Of a DNA stretch of 31,310 nt, positions 1 through 8,934 are shown piece by piece; position 1 is the stretch's first letter, and the number at the start of each line of letters is the position of its first letter. The position numbers and the translations under genes were made by a program. This DNA is from an uncultured Frankiales bacterium (GTDB lineage Bacteria > Actinomycetota > Actinomycetes > Mycobacteriales > SCTD01), in assembly GCA_946479905.1 (NCBI GenBank), contig CAMLIA010000026.1, forward strand, positions 1 through 31,310, read 5' to 3'. Below the pieces are notes generated by a model that worked only from the letters and a program-made list of their open reading frames with translations, made no database searches and had not been told where the DNA came from.

Positions 1-591
<591 letters not shown>

Positions 592-598
592 GCGCGCC

Positions 599-604
599 AG
601 CCTA
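599..604 (-). promoter_or_regulatory. Putative -10 box of a leaderless ettA promoter
   Basis: On the minus strand TAGGCT fits the actinobacterial TANNNT -10 consensus and lies 7 nt before the ettA ATG, so transcription should begin at or next to the start codon. No clear -35 hexamer is visible. It would let ettA be expressed independently of the upstream ssb-SDR-CPBP genes. Confidence 0.55.
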
Positions 605-668
605 GTGAGGCCGGCGCTCGGCCCCCGTGGGCCGCGATCTTTGTGGGTGGTTCAGGCCCGGGGTGGCG

Positions 669-1418
669 TCACCGCCCGCAAAGTTCGCCGCCGAGGGGCG
701 GGGGGCAGTCGCCGGGGGTGTCGCGGCCGAACAGGGGCGGGAGGTAGCGCAGCACCAGGGCGGACCAGGTCACGTGCGTGATGGTCGACGCCTGGATCCC
801 CCCGGAGGCCCGGCGCTGCAGCGCGAAGACCGTCCCCATGCCGGCGGCGGCGAGGACGAGCGCCGGGTTCTTCGTGGGCACGGTGGCCAGGGTGTACGCC
901 GCCGTGGTGACCGCGACCTGGTGCGGCTCGGGCACCGCGGCGTAGACCGCACCGCGGAAGAAGACCTCCTCCGCCAGGCCGTTGCCGAGCGTCGTCAGGT
1001 AGACGGGCAGCAGGTCGCCCTGCTCGGCGAAGGTCAGCACCCGCTGCACGTGCCGCTCGAGGAAGGGGATCCGCTTCGACACCACCCCCCCGGCGTAGAG
1101 CCCGGCGAACGCCCCGGCACCCGTCGCGAGCGGCGCGAGGACCGGCCGCTTGAGCTCGCGGCGCACCTGCTGGTGGCCGAGGTGCAGCCGCCCGGAGGCC
1201 AGCCCACCGCCCACCCAGGTCGCCGCGGCAAGAGCGGTGTGCGCGTAGAACGCCCGCGAGCCGGGCTTCTGCGCGAAGGTCCGGTTGAGGGCGACGCTGC
1301 CGACGACGGCTGTCGTGGCGACCACGCGCTGCCGTCGCCGGAAGGCCTCGTCGCTCTCCTCGTGGTCGCGGGGGACCTTGTGCAGCAGCCCGCTGACCAC
1401 CCGGTGCGCCAGCGTCAT
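669..1418 (-). CDS. CPBP-family intramembrane metalloprotease (CAAX/Abi type)
   Basis: A 249-residue polytopic membrane protein of the CPBP family (bacterial relatives of eukaryotic CAAX prenyl proteases). The family motif EExxxR is present as EEVFFR at residues 150-155, and a later motif histidine lies at H225 in THVTWS. Hydrophobic segments fall around residues 33-44, 60-80, 98-115, 138-150, 168-180 and 186-200. Families often show HxxxN at the second motif; here the position after HVT is Trp-Ser, a common variant, so activity is probable but not proven. The start codon overlaps the stop of the upstream NAD(P)-binding gene by 4 bp (ATGA), so the two are translationally coupled. The substrate is unknown. 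The C-terminal tail (about residue 236 on) is Pro/Gly rich and cytosolic-looking. Confidence 0.85.
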   Translation of the reverse strand: MTLAHRVVSGLLHKVPRDHEESDEAFRRRQRVVATTAVVGSVALNRTFAQKPGSRAFYAHTALAAATWVGGGLASGRLHLGHQQVRRELKRPVLAPLATGAGAFAGLYAGGVVSKRIPFLERHVQRVLTFAEQGDLLPVYLTTLGNGLAEEVFFRGAVYAAVPEPHQVAVTTAAYTLATVPTKNPALVLAAAGMGTVFALQRRASGGIQASTITHVTWSALVLRYLPPLFGRDTPGDCPPPLGGELCGR

Positions 1419-2320
1419 GCGGTGCCCGTCGCGCCCTTCGACACCGCGCGCTCGCGCAGCGCGGTGCGGACCGCGTCGTCGTACCCCATCGGCTCGAACG
1501 GGATGACGGCGCGGACGCTGTCGTCACGGACCACCACCTCGTTGCTCATCGAGTCGATGAGGTTGCGCGCCGTGGCGACGTCGACGTCGGTCACGAGGGT
1601 GAGCCACCTGGACGACAGCGACGGGGTGAGCAGCGGGACGGGCAGGATCGGCAGCCGGCGCTTCTCGACGGCGGCGACGCGCTGCAGCATCTCGCGGTAC
1701 GTGAGCACCTCCGGACCGCCGATCTCGTACACCTGCCCCGCGGCGGCCGGGACCTCCAGAACGCCGAGCAGGTAGCGGATCACGTCATCGACGGCGATGG
1801 GCTGGCACTTCGTCTCGACCCAGCTCGGCGTGATCATCGCGGGCAGGTGCTCGACGAGCTGACGGGTCAGCTCCCAGGAGATGCCGCCGTGACCGATGAC
1901 GATCCCGGCGCGCAGGACGGTCACCGGTACGCCGCCGTCGGCCAGCAGCTCCTCGACCTCCCGCCGGCTGCGGAGGTGGGCCGACAGGTCGTCGGACTCG
2001 TCGCCGAGCCCGCCGAGGTAGACGATGCGGGACACGCCGGCCTCCGACGCCGCCTTCCCGAACGCGGTCGCCGCCCTCGCGTCCTTGTCCTCGAAGTCGT
2101 CGGACGCGAGCGAGTGCACGAGGTAGTAGGCGACGTCGCAGCCCTGCAGCGCCGGCGCCAGCGTCTCCGGCTGCTGCATGTCCGCGGCTGCCGGTGTGCC
2201 CGCGCCGCGGTAGTCGTCCGGGCGACGGGTGAGCGCCACCACCTCGTGCCCCGCCGCCTCCAGGGCCGGGCACAGCCGACTGCCGACGAACCCGGACGCA
2301 CCGGCAACCGCGATCCTCAT
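1415..2320 (-). CDS. NAD(P)H-binding atypical SDR protein (YbjT/NmrA-like)
   Basis: A 301-residue Rossmann-fold protein. It opens directly with MRIAVAGASGFVG, whose GxxGxxG dinucleotide-binding loop covers residues 7-13. Tyr-Tyr and Ser residues in AYYLVHSLASDDFEDKD and the segment SRIVYLGGLG match the atypical SDR group related to YbjT and NAD-dependent epimerases, and a classical YxxxK dyad is not evident. I place the start at the ATG at 2320 because it begins the Rossmann strand and has GGTGA upstream; an in-frame ATG 12 codons further up adds only unstructured residues. It lies 46 bp downstream of the ssb stop and overlaps the CPBP start by 4 bp. Substrate unknown: it could be a redox sensor, an oxidoreductase or an epimerase-like enzyme. 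Confidence 0.85.
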   Translation of the reverse strand: MRIAVAGASGFVGSRLCPALEAAGHEVVALTRRPDDYRGAGTPAAADMQQPETLAPALQGCDVAYYLVHSLASDDFEDKDARAATAFGKAASEAGVSRIVYLGGLGDESDDLSAHLRSRREVEELLADGGVPVTVLRAGIVIGHGGISWELTRQLVEHLPAMITPSWVETKCQPIAVDDVIRYLLGVLEVPAAAGQVYEIGGPEVLTYREMLQRVAAVEKRRLPILPVPLLTPSLSSRWLTLVTDVDVATARNLIDSMSNEVVVRDDSVRAVIPFEPMGYDDAVRTALRERAVSKGATGTA

Positions 2321-2366
2321 GCTGGTCACCCTGTCGGGCTGTCCACCGGGCGGCAAGCCGAAACGA

Positions 2367-2813
2367 TCAGGCCGCCTCGGCCACCGCGTCCTGCGTCACA
2401 GCCGGCGGGCGGTGGTCGGACACGGCCTCCTCCGGACGGGGCGGCGCGGGCCGCACCACCGACGCGGGCCAGCGGGACAGGTCGAGCCCGATGGAGCTGG
2501 CGTCGACGGTGAGCCGGTCCATCTTCGTGACCTCGCCGGTGACCTCGTCCGCCTTGTCCCAGACGCGGTTGTAGAGCTTGCCGCTGACGGTGATCGCGTC
2601 CCCCTTGGCGACGGATCGGGCCACGTTGTCGGCCAGCCGGTTCCAGCAGACGACGTCGTACCAGAGCGTGCCGCCGTCCTCCCACTCCTCGCCCTTGCGG
2701 ATCCGCGGGGTGGTCGCCACGCGCAGGTCGAGGACGTGCGCCCCGTTGGGGGTGATGCGCACCTTCGGGTCGAAGGCGACGTTGCCGGTGAAGCTGATGG
2801 TCGGTTCGTTCAC
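2367..2813 (-). CDS. ssb: Single-stranded DNA-binding protein, paralogue without acidic tip (SsbB-like)
   Basis: A 148-residue SSB with an N-terminal OB-fold (about residues 1-110): the segments ISFTGNVAFDPKVR, LWYDVVCWNRLADNVA and KGDAITVSGKLYNRVW are diagnostic. The start is GTG at 2813, preceded by GGAGGGACC; nothing upstream in frame looks like SSB. The C-terminus is short, ends in TQDAVAEAA and lacks the DDDIPF-like acidic tip by which main SSBs recruit partner proteins. In streptomycetes the paralogue SsbB likewise lacks this tip and is linked to sporulation chromosome segregation; the same role here is inference. It heads a minus-strand gene run (SDR, CPBP, ettA) and is divergent from the deacetylase gene, which sits beside the ATP-dependent ligase. 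Confidence 0.93.
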   Translation of the reverse strand: MNEPTISFTGNVAFDPKVRITPNGAHVLDLRVATTPRIRKGEEWEDGGTLWYDVVCWNRLADNVARSVAKGDAITVSGKLYNRVWDKADEVTGEVTKMDRLTVDASSIGLDLSRWPASVVRPAPPRPEEAVSDHRPPAVTQDAVAEAA

Positions 2814-2993
2814 GGTCCCTCCGCGGTCCTTGCCCGGCTCGTCCGGCCGGGTCGAGGAGCAGCCTCGGCGATCACCGCGGTCCGCGACGTCCCCGGAACC
2901 GGGGCTGTGGAGTGCCACCGGCCCTGTGGATCCCGCGTGTCGCCACGCGCGCAGCGGCTCCCGTGCGACCGTGCGCAGGAGGGGGGAGGGGAC
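2814..2993. other. Divergent intergenic region between ssb and the polysaccharide deacetylase gene
   Basis: 180 bp holding the start regions of two divergent genes. I see strong Shine-Dalgarno sequences at both ends but no convincing TANNNT/-35 pair. A perfect palindrome CCCCGGAACCGGGG lies near 2892-2905 and could form a small hairpin or bind a regulator. Confidence 0.4.
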
Positions 2994-3836
2994 GTGGACC
3001 GTCGTCAGCTGCTGACCGTGCTCGCCCTCGGCACGCTCAGCGCCTGCGCCCGCCAGCTCTCGGCCGCGCCCGGGCCGCTGCCGGAGCCGGCCCCGCACCC
3101 CGAAGGAGCCGACCGGCCGATCGCCCTGCCCGCCGTGCCGACACCGAGCCCGAGCCCGACCGCGAGCCCCACCCCGACGGCCGTGCCCACCACCGAGGCG
3201 CCGCTGCTGGCGGAGGTGGTGTCGGAGCTTCCGGAGCCGGCCCGGCTCGCCGGCGCCGTGGCCCTCACCATCGACGACGGCTTCAACGCCGAGACGGTGG
3301 CTGCCTACGTGGAGTTCGCGACCGCGACGGGCACCCACCTGACGTTCAACCCGAACGGCATGTACCGACCGATCTGGGACCGGCACGCCGACGCGCTGCG
3401 GCCGCTCGTCGAGGCGGGGCAGGTCCAGATCGGCAACCACACCTTCAGCCACAAGGACGTGCGGCGGCTGTCGGACAGCGCCCTCGAGGAGGAGCTGCAG
3501 CGCAACGAGGACTGGGTCGCGGAGACGTTCGCGACGACGACCCGCCCGTGGTTCCGGCCGCCGTTCGGCTTCCGGGACGAGCGCACCGACGAGCTCGTCG
3601 CCCGCCTGGGATGGACCAAGGTGCTGCTCTGGAACGGCAGCTTCGGCGACAGCGCCCTGCTCACCCGGTCGGTGCTCATGGAGCAGGCCCGGAAGTGGCT
3701 GCACCCCGGCACGATCATGCTGGGGCACGCGAACCACCCCACGGTCACCCACCTCTACCCGCAGCTGCTGGAGCTGCTGACCGCGCGCCGGCTCACCCCG
3801 CTGACGCTGACGGAGGCCTTCGCCGCCGGAGCCTGA
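2994..3836 (+). CDS. Polysaccharide deacetylase family lipoprotein (NodB domain)
   Basis: A 280-residue exported carbohydrate esterase-4 type enzyme. The N-terminus has Arg-Arg (DRRQLLT) before a hydrophobic stretch and a lipobox LSAC with Cys18, so it looks like a Tat-routed lipoprotein anchored outside the membrane. A Pro/Ser/Thr-rich linker (about residues 25-70) precedes the NodB domain. Catalytic features are visible: TIDDGF with D94/D95, metal ligands H149 and H153 in HTFSH, and RPPFGFR at 188-194. These predict metal-dependent N- or O-deacetylation of a cell-wall or capsular glycan. I chose the GTG at 2994 because a purine-rich AGGAGGGGGGAGGGG sits just before it and it places the signal peptide at the N-terminus. 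The ligase gene follows after 7 bp, so they are probably co-transcribed. Confidence 0.9.
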   Translation: MDRRQLLTVLALGTLSACARQLSAAPGPLPEPAPHPEGADRPIALPAVPTPSPSPTASPTPTAVPTTEAPLLAEVVSELPEPARLAGAVALTIDDGFNAETVAAYVEFATATGTHLTFNPNGMYRPIWDRHADALRPLVEAGQVQIGNHTFSHKDVRRLSDSALEEELQRNEDWVAETFATTTRPWFRPPFGFRDERTDELVARLGWTKVLLWNGSFGDSALLTRSVLMEQARKWLHPGTIMLGHANHPTVTHLYPQLLELLTARRLTPLTLTEAFAAGA

Positions 3837-3843
3837 GAGGCTG

Positions 3844-5329
<1,486 letters not shown>

Positions 5330-5340
<11 letters not shown>

Positions 5341-5428
5341 GGGCCTCGAGCAGGTCGGCCTCGGTGCGCGGCTGGGCGAGCTCGGCGACGAGCGCGCGGA
5401 TCAGGTCGGTGACGAAGTCGCTGGTCAT
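5330..5428 (-). CDS. Possible small protein, 32 residues, unknown
   Basis: A short ORF on the minus strand starts at the ATG at 5428 and encodes 32 residues beginning MTSDFVTDLIRALVAEL, followed by PRTEADLLEALRP. AGGAG lies about 7 nt before the ATG, a good Shine-Dalgarno. The first half is a plausible amphipathic helix with hydrophobic residues every 3-4 positions and acidic residues between. It overlaps the end of the ligase gene by 11 bp in the convergent direction and is preceded 54 bp upstream by a 10-bp inverted repeat. I do not recognise it. Evidence for: start, ribosome site, compositional sense. Against: very short, and high-GC antisense frames are often open. Confidence 0.4.
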
Positions 5429-5481
5429 GGGGGGCTCCTGGGGGTGGCTGGGTGACCTGACCAACGAGGCGGTCGCGGGGA

Positions 5482-5515
5482 CGACCTCACCCGATCAGGT
5501 GATCAGGTGAGGTCG
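5482..5515. promoter_or_regulatory. Perfect inverted repeat with internal direct repeat, candidate operator
   Basis: Arms CGACCTCACC (5482-5491) and GGTGAGGTCG (5506-5515) are exact reverse complements, 14 nt apart. The interior carries GATCAGGT twice in tandem (5493-5508). It lies between the small minus-strand ORF and the PPOX gene, about 80 bp before the latter. It could be an operator for either, or a terminator hairpin; no T-tract is present. Confidence 0.5.
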
Positions 5516-5595
5516 GGACCTTCTGCCCTGTTCGGCCGCGGGCGCCCCGCCACAGTCTGGTCGCGGAGTGCTGTGCCGCGCGACGGGAGAGAGCT

Positions 5596-6003
5596 GTGGA
5601 GGGTCTGCACGACCTCAGTCCAGAGGACTGCTGGGAGCTGGTGCGCCAGCACTCCGTGGGTCGAGTGGTGTTCACCGACCGCGCGCTGCCCGCGATCCGG
5701 CCCCTCAACTTCACCGTCGACGGGTCGCGCGTGCTCCTGCGGCCGCAGTCCCGGCGGCTCGCCGAGCAGCTCGACGGGCAGGTCGTCGCGTTCGAGGTCG
5801 ACGAGATCGACGAGGAGGCCAAGGAGGGCTGGAGCGTCGTCATGATGGGCACCGCGCGGCACGTCCGCGACGCCGCGGAGCTCACCCGGCTGGACCGCCT
5901 CGCCGAGCCCTCCTGGGTCGGCAGCGATCCCCCGAGCACGGTCGTCATCACCGTGGGGGACCTCACCGGGCGGATCATCAGCCCGGCCGTGACGGTCGGC
6001 TGA
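5596..6003 (+). CDS. Pyridoxamine 5'-phosphate oxidase-fold (split beta-barrel) flavin-binding protein
   Basis: A 135-residue protein of the actinobacterial PPOX-like split-barrel family. The family opening (L-S-x-E/D-x-C-W-E-L-V, then VGRVVF) is seen at residues 7-26, then IRPLNFTVDGSRVLLR (residues 35-50) and the barrel strands VVAFEVDEID and GWSVVMMGTARHV. Related proteins bind FMN, F420 or haem and reduce small molecules, but many are uncharacterised, so no specific reaction is assigned. The start is GTG at 5596 with GGGAGAGAG just upstream. It is probably single-gene: tRNA-Arg follows 33 bp after the stop. Full length for the family. Confidence 0.88.
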   Translation: MEGLHDLSPEDCWELVRQHSVGRVVFTDRALPAIRPLNFTVDGSRVLLRPQSRRLAEQLDGQVVAFEVDEIDEEAKEGWSVVMMGTARHVRDAAELTRLDRLAEPSWVGSDPPSTVVITVGDLTGRIISPAVTVG

Positions 6004-6018
6004 CGTCTCGCCCCTCGG

Positions 6019-6024
6019 TACGCT
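6019..6024 (+). promoter_or_regulatory. Putative -10 box for tRNA-Arg
   Basis: TACGCT matches TANNNT and ends 12 nt before the mature tRNA 5' end. It lies just after the PPOX stop codon. No convincing -35 is seen at 16-19 bp spacing. Confidence 0.4.
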
Positions 6025-6036
6025 GCGGCGTCATCG

Positions 6037-6110
<74 letters not shown>

Positions 6111-6175
6111 CCTCGTGCGCCTCGACGCGAACCCGTCGCAGCAGGCCTCGCGCCGGGTCAGGCCCGCTGCCCGTC

Positions 6176-6200
6176 TCCCCCGCGATCGAGGAGCGGGGGA
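6176..6200 (+). terminator. Hairpin downstream of tRNA-Arg
   Basis: TCCCCCGC (6176-6183) and GCGGGGGA (6193-6200) are exact reverse complements around a 9-nt loop, 66 nt after the tRNA. It is a stable GC-only stem without U-tail, as is usual in actinobacteria. Confidence 0.5.
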
Positions 6201-6266
6201 AGGCGAGGCAGGTCGCGCGGACGCGACCCTCGCTGTCCGCGGTCACAGCGACACGCAGCCAGCCAA

Positions 6267-6284
6267 CTGGCAGGGCCCTGCCAG
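6267..6284. promoter_or_regulatory. Perfect 18-bp palindrome, possible operator
   Basis: CTGGCAGGGCCCTGCCAG reads the same on both strands with no spacer. It lies 72 bp before the PepSY gene start, where a regulator could act. A hairpin would have a poor loop, so a dimeric DNA-binding protein is the likelier reader. Confidence 0.35.
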
Positions 6285-6355
6285 CCCAGGTCCAAGGCCG
6301 CAGGCGAGAAAGGAGTCAGCCGGCCAGAGCGGCCTGGCAGACGAGAGGAAGACCG

Positions 6356-6802
6356 ATGAACCGCAACAAGCTCAAGACCTACGGCAGCGTGGGCAGCCTG
6401 GTCGCCGCGGGGCTGGTCGGCGGCGCCGTGCTGGCCGGGTCGATGACCGCCAACGCGGCCGGCACCGACGCCAGCACGCCCACGACCACGGCGCCGCCCG
6501 CGGCGACGCAGGGCGGCACCGCTCCCACCAACCCCAACCCGGGCGACCTGTCCAAGCCGCAGCGCTCCGACGAGACGCTGCTCACCGGGACGACCGCGGA
6601 GAAGGTGCGCGCCGCCGCACTCGCGAAGTACCCCGGCGCGACCGTCCAGCGGGTCGAGACCGACAGCGACGGGGTGTACGAGGCGCACATCGTGTCGGGC
6701 GGCAAGCAGCTGATCGTGCAGGTGGGCAAGGACTTCACCGTGACGGGCACCCAGACGATGGGTGCCCGTCCGGGCCCTGGGGCGCCCGGCCGGACCGGCT
6801 GA
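6356..6802 (+). CDS. Secreted PepSY-like domain protein
   Basis: A 148-residue exported protein. The N-terminus MNRNKLK is followed by a hydrophobic segment (residues 12-30) and a likely signal-peptidase site after ANA (about 33-35). Then comes a Thr/Pro/Ala-rich linker (37-70) and a small alpha-beta domain at about 75-132. Its pattern TAEKVRAAALAKYPGATV then VYEAHIV and KQLIVQVGKDF is like PepSY domains, which in some proteins inhibit or bind peptidases. The tail is Pro/Gly rich. The ATG at 6356 has GAGAGGAAG 6-8 nt upstream. Its partner is unknown; the neighbouring efflux pump has its own regulatory repeat, so a functional link is not implied. Confidence 0.75.
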   Translation: MNRNKLKTYGSVGSLVAAGLVGGAVLAGSMTANAAGTDASTPTTTAPPAATQGGTAPTNPNPGDLSKPQRSDETLLTGTTAEKVRAAALAKYPGATVQRVETDSDGVYEAHIVSGGKQLIVQVGKDFTVTGTQTMGARPGPGAPGRTG

Positions 6803-6825
6803 CCCCGGGAATGCGGTGGCCCTGA

Positions 6826-6860
6826 GGTGGTTGTCCCAAGCAAGATCTGGGACAACCACC
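6826..6860 (+). promoter_or_regulatory. Perfect 13-bp inverted repeat before the efflux pump gene
   Basis: GGTGGTTGTCCCA (6826-6838) and TGGGACAACCACC (6848-6860) are exact reverse complements, 9 nt apart. The right arm ends one base before the purine-rich ribosome-binding site GAAGGAG (6861-6867) of the DHA2 pump. It could be a repressor operator (TetR/MarR style), an RNA hairpin that controls translation, or the terminator of the PepSY gene 24 bp upstream. There is no U-tail, and its position against the Shine-Dalgarno favours control of the pump. Confidence 0.65.
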
Positions 6861-6876
6861 GAAGGAGCCGCCCGCC

Positions 6877-8388
6877 GTGTCCGCCACCGAGACCGTCAGC
6901 CGGGCCTCGGTCGGACTCAGGTCGGAGCGCGGCCCCGTCCTGGGCGCCATCATGCTCACGACCGCGCTCATCGCCCTGGACAGCACCGTCATCGCGACCG
7001 CGGTCCCCACCGTCGTCCGCGACCTGGGTGGCTTCAGCCAGTTCCCCTGGCTGTTCAGCGTCTACCTGCTGACCCAGGCCGTGACCGTCCCGATCTACGG
7101 CAAGCTGTCCGACCTGCTCGGCCGCAAGCCGGTGCTGTTCTTCGGTGTCGCCGTCTTCATCGGCGGCTCGCTGCTGTGCGGGTTCGCGTGGTCGATGACG
7201 ACCCTGATCATCGCGCGGGCGCTGCAGGGGGTGGGTGCCGGCGCCATCATGCCGATGGGGATGACGATCATCGGCGACCTCTACAGCGTCGAGGAGCGCG
7301 CGAAGGTCCAGGGCTACATCGCGTCGGTGTGGGGCATCTCGTCCGTCCTCGGTCCGACGATGGGCGGCCTGTTCTCCGAGTACGTCTCCTGGCGCTGGAT
7401 CTTCTTCATCAACCTCCCGCTCGGCGCGCTGGCCCTCGTCGCCCTGCAGCGCCGCTTCTCCGAGCAGGTCGCCCGCCGGGCGCACCGGATCGACTACCTC
7501 GGTGCGACCCTGCTGACGGTCGGGTGCTCGCTGCTGATCCTCGGTCTGCTCGAGGGCGGTACGGCCTGGGCGTGGCGCTCCACGACGAGCGCCGCCGTCC
7601 TGGGGGTCGCGCTCGTGGCTCTCGTCGCGTTCGTGCAGGTGGAGCGGCGCGCCGCCGAGCCGGTGCTGCCGCTGTGGGTCTTCCGGCGCCGGGTGCTGGT
7701 CGGCGCCAACCTGGTGTCGATGCTGGTCGGTGCCCTGCTGATCGGCATGTCGTCGTACGTCCCGACCTACGTCCAGGGGGTCCTCGGCACCGGTGCGGTC
7801 GAAGCCGGCTTCGTCCTCGGTGCCCTGACCATCGGCTGGCCGATCGCGGCGTCGCAGGCGGGCAAGGTCTACCTGCGCATCGGGTTCCGCGACACCGCGT
7901 TCATCGGTGTCTCCATCGCCGTCGTGGGCGCGACGTGGACCGCGCTGCTGGTGCAGAGCGCGCCGGTGCTCGAGGTGGCGGCCGCGATGTTCCTGACCGG
8001 CATCGGGATGGGGCTGTCCTCCTCGCCCATCGTGGTGGCGGTGCAGTCGGTCGTCGGGTGGGAGCGACGGGGTGTCGTCACGGGCACCAACATGTTCTTC
8101 CGGTCGATGGGGTCCGCGGTCGGCGCGGCCGCGTTCGGCGCGATCGCCAACGCGACGCTCGTGCACCGCTTCGCCCACGCGCCGAACGGCGTGCACGTGG
8201 AGGGCAAGGGCGTCGACGCGATGACGAAGTACCTCGCGATGCCCGGACCGGTGGCCGACTTCGCCCGCTCGGCGCTCTACGCCGCCTCGCACCACGTCTT
8301 CCTGGCGATCGCGGTGGCCACCGCCCTCACGGCCGGCTCGATCGCGCTGATCCCGCGACGGACCTCGGAGCTCGTCTTCGCCGACTGA
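6877..8388 (+). CDS. DHA2-family (14-TM) MFS drug efflux transporter
   Basis: A 503-residue proton-antiport efflux pump of the major facilitator superfamily, DHA2 subfamily. Visible signatures: IALDSTVIATAVPTV in TM1 (DHA2 motif D1), GKLSDLLGRKPVLF after TM2 (motif A), ARALQGVGAGAIMP in TM4 (motif B) and SSVLGPTMGG in TM5 (antiporter motif C). Length and hydrophobic segments agree with 14 helices. Relatives export lipophilic cations, dyes and antibiotics, but the substrate cannot be read from sequence. The start is GTG at 6877 with GAAGGAG 9 nt upstream, directly behind a 13-bp inverted repeat that probably regulates it. It converges on the winged-helix regulator gene, the two stop codons lying 10 bp apart. 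Confidence 0.93.
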   Translation: MSATETVSRASVGLRSERGPVLGAIMLTTALIALDSTVIATAVPTVVRDLGGFSQFPWLFSVYLLTQAVTVPIYGKLSDLLGRKPVLFFGVAVFIGGSLLCGFAWSMTTLIIARALQGVGAGAIMPMGMTIIGDLYSVEERAKVQGYIASVWGISSVLGPTMGGLFSEYVSWRWIFFINLPLGALALVALQRRFSEQVARRAHRIDYLGATLLTVGCSLLILGLLEGGTAWAWRSTTSAAVLGVALVALVAFVQVERRAAEPVLPLWVFRRRVLVGANLVSMLVGALLIGMSSYVPTYVQGVLGTGAVEAGFVLGALTIGWPIAASQAGKVYLRIGFRDTAFIGVSIAVVGATWTALLVQSAPVLEVAAAMFLTGIGMGLSSSPIVVAVQSVVGWERRGVVTGTNMFFRSMGSAVGAAAFGAIANATLVHRFAHAPNGVHVEGKGVDAMTKYLAMPGPVADFARSALYAASHHVFLAIAVATALTAGSIALIPRRTSELVFAD

Positions 8389-8402
8389 CCCGGTCCGGTC
8401 AG
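8385..8402. terminator. Bidirectional inverted repeat between convergent genes
   Basis: CTGACC (8385-8390) and GGTCAG (8397-8402) pair around a 6-nt loop. The arms contain the stop codons of the MFS gene (plus) and the winged-helix gene (minus), so one short hairpin could serve both transcripts. It is short and has no T-tract. Confidence 0.4.
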
Positions 8403-8806
8403 AGCTGGCGGAGCGCCCAGCCGCGGTCCCGGACGTTGCGGAAGAGGTCCAGCCCGGTCCTGGCACGCAGCCGGCACAGCTGCACGTCGACGCGACGCGA
8501 CGGCGCGGTGTCGCCCCAGCACACCCAGTGCAGCTGGTCGCGGCTCCAGACCTTGCGGGGCGCGGCGAGGAACAGGGCGAGCAGCTCGACCTGGCGCGGC
8601 GAGAGGTCGAGCTCCTCACCGTGCAGGGTGACGACGTACCCGCTCAGGTCGACGACGAGGCCGCCGGTCTCCAGCGGGGCCGTCAGGTCGACGCCGGCGT
8701 CGGCGGCGCGGCCGGCGAAGTCGCGGCCGGTCGGGCCGCTGACCGAGCGGAGCAGGGGGGCCGCGGGTGCGGCCTGTCGGGGCAGGGCTGGCGCGGGGTA
8801 GGCCAT
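8399..8806 (-). CDS. Stand-alone winged-helix (OmpR/PhoB-type) DNA-binding protein
   Basis: A 135-residue protein whose C-terminal half (about 47-135) is a Trans_reg_C winged helix. The strand pair [23 protein letters not shown] leads into [24 protein letters not shown] (first helices), then [16 protein letters not shown] (recognition helix) and the wing [11 protein letters not shown]. There is no receiver domain. The first ~45 residues are Ala/Pro rich and probably disordered. GGAGGAG lies ~7 nt before the ATG. A minus-strand TAGCGT at 8848-8843 could be its -10. It is convergent with the DHA2 pump and may regulate it or itself; that link is inference. Confidence 0.8.
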   Translation of the reverse strand: MAYPAPALPRQAAPAAPLLRSVSGPTGRDFAGRAADAGVDLTAPLETGGLVVDLSGYVVTLHGEELDLSPRQVELLALFLAAPRKVWSRDQLHWVCWGDTAPSRRVDVQLCRLRARTGLDLFRNVRDRGWALRQL

Positions 8807-8842
8807 GGGAGCTCCTCCGGGGTGTCCGTGTGATCTCCTCGA

Positions 8843-8893
8843 ACGCTAGGAATCCCGGGTTTTCAGGAGGTGACCCGTGTGTTTCCTACGGGT
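8843..8893 (-). promoter_or_regulatory. Putative promoter and operator of the winged-helix gene
   Basis: On the minus strand TAGCGT (8848 to 8843) fits TANNNT and would give a ~30-nt leader carrying GGAGGAG. Upstream of it, ACCCGT (8873-8878) and ACGGGT (8888-8893) form an inverted repeat with 9-nt spacer, a plausible dimer site. The -35 is not clear. Confidence 0.35.
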
Positions 8894-8934
8894 TCCCAGG
8901 TGCGCACATTCCGTCGCCCCTGCCCGCCGGACGA

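Larger units (their letters stand above)
6111..6355. other. Intergenic region after tRNA-Arg
   Basis: 245 bp without a convincing gene on either strand. It holds a GC-rich hairpin (6176-6200, annotated separately), a perfect 18-bp palindrome (6267-6284, annotated separately) and the ribosome-binding site GAGAGGAAG before the PepSY gene. Confidence 0.5.

Noticed and set aside
5515..5528. GGGACCTTCTGCCC before the PPOX gene resembles a DosR/DevR hypoxia box
   Set aside because: Only the outer GGGAC and CCC agree; the centre does not fit the palindrome. Too weak to annotate.
6379..8619. A long minus-strand open frame opposite the PepSY and MFS genes
   Set aside because: The sequence is Arg/Asp/His-rich shadow translation of the efflux pump, without domain sense.
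8399..8806. Winged-helix gene considered as a SARP or truncated two-component regulator
   Set aside because: No BTA domain follows and no receiver precedes; the gene has its own good ribosome site, so it looks like a complete small protein.
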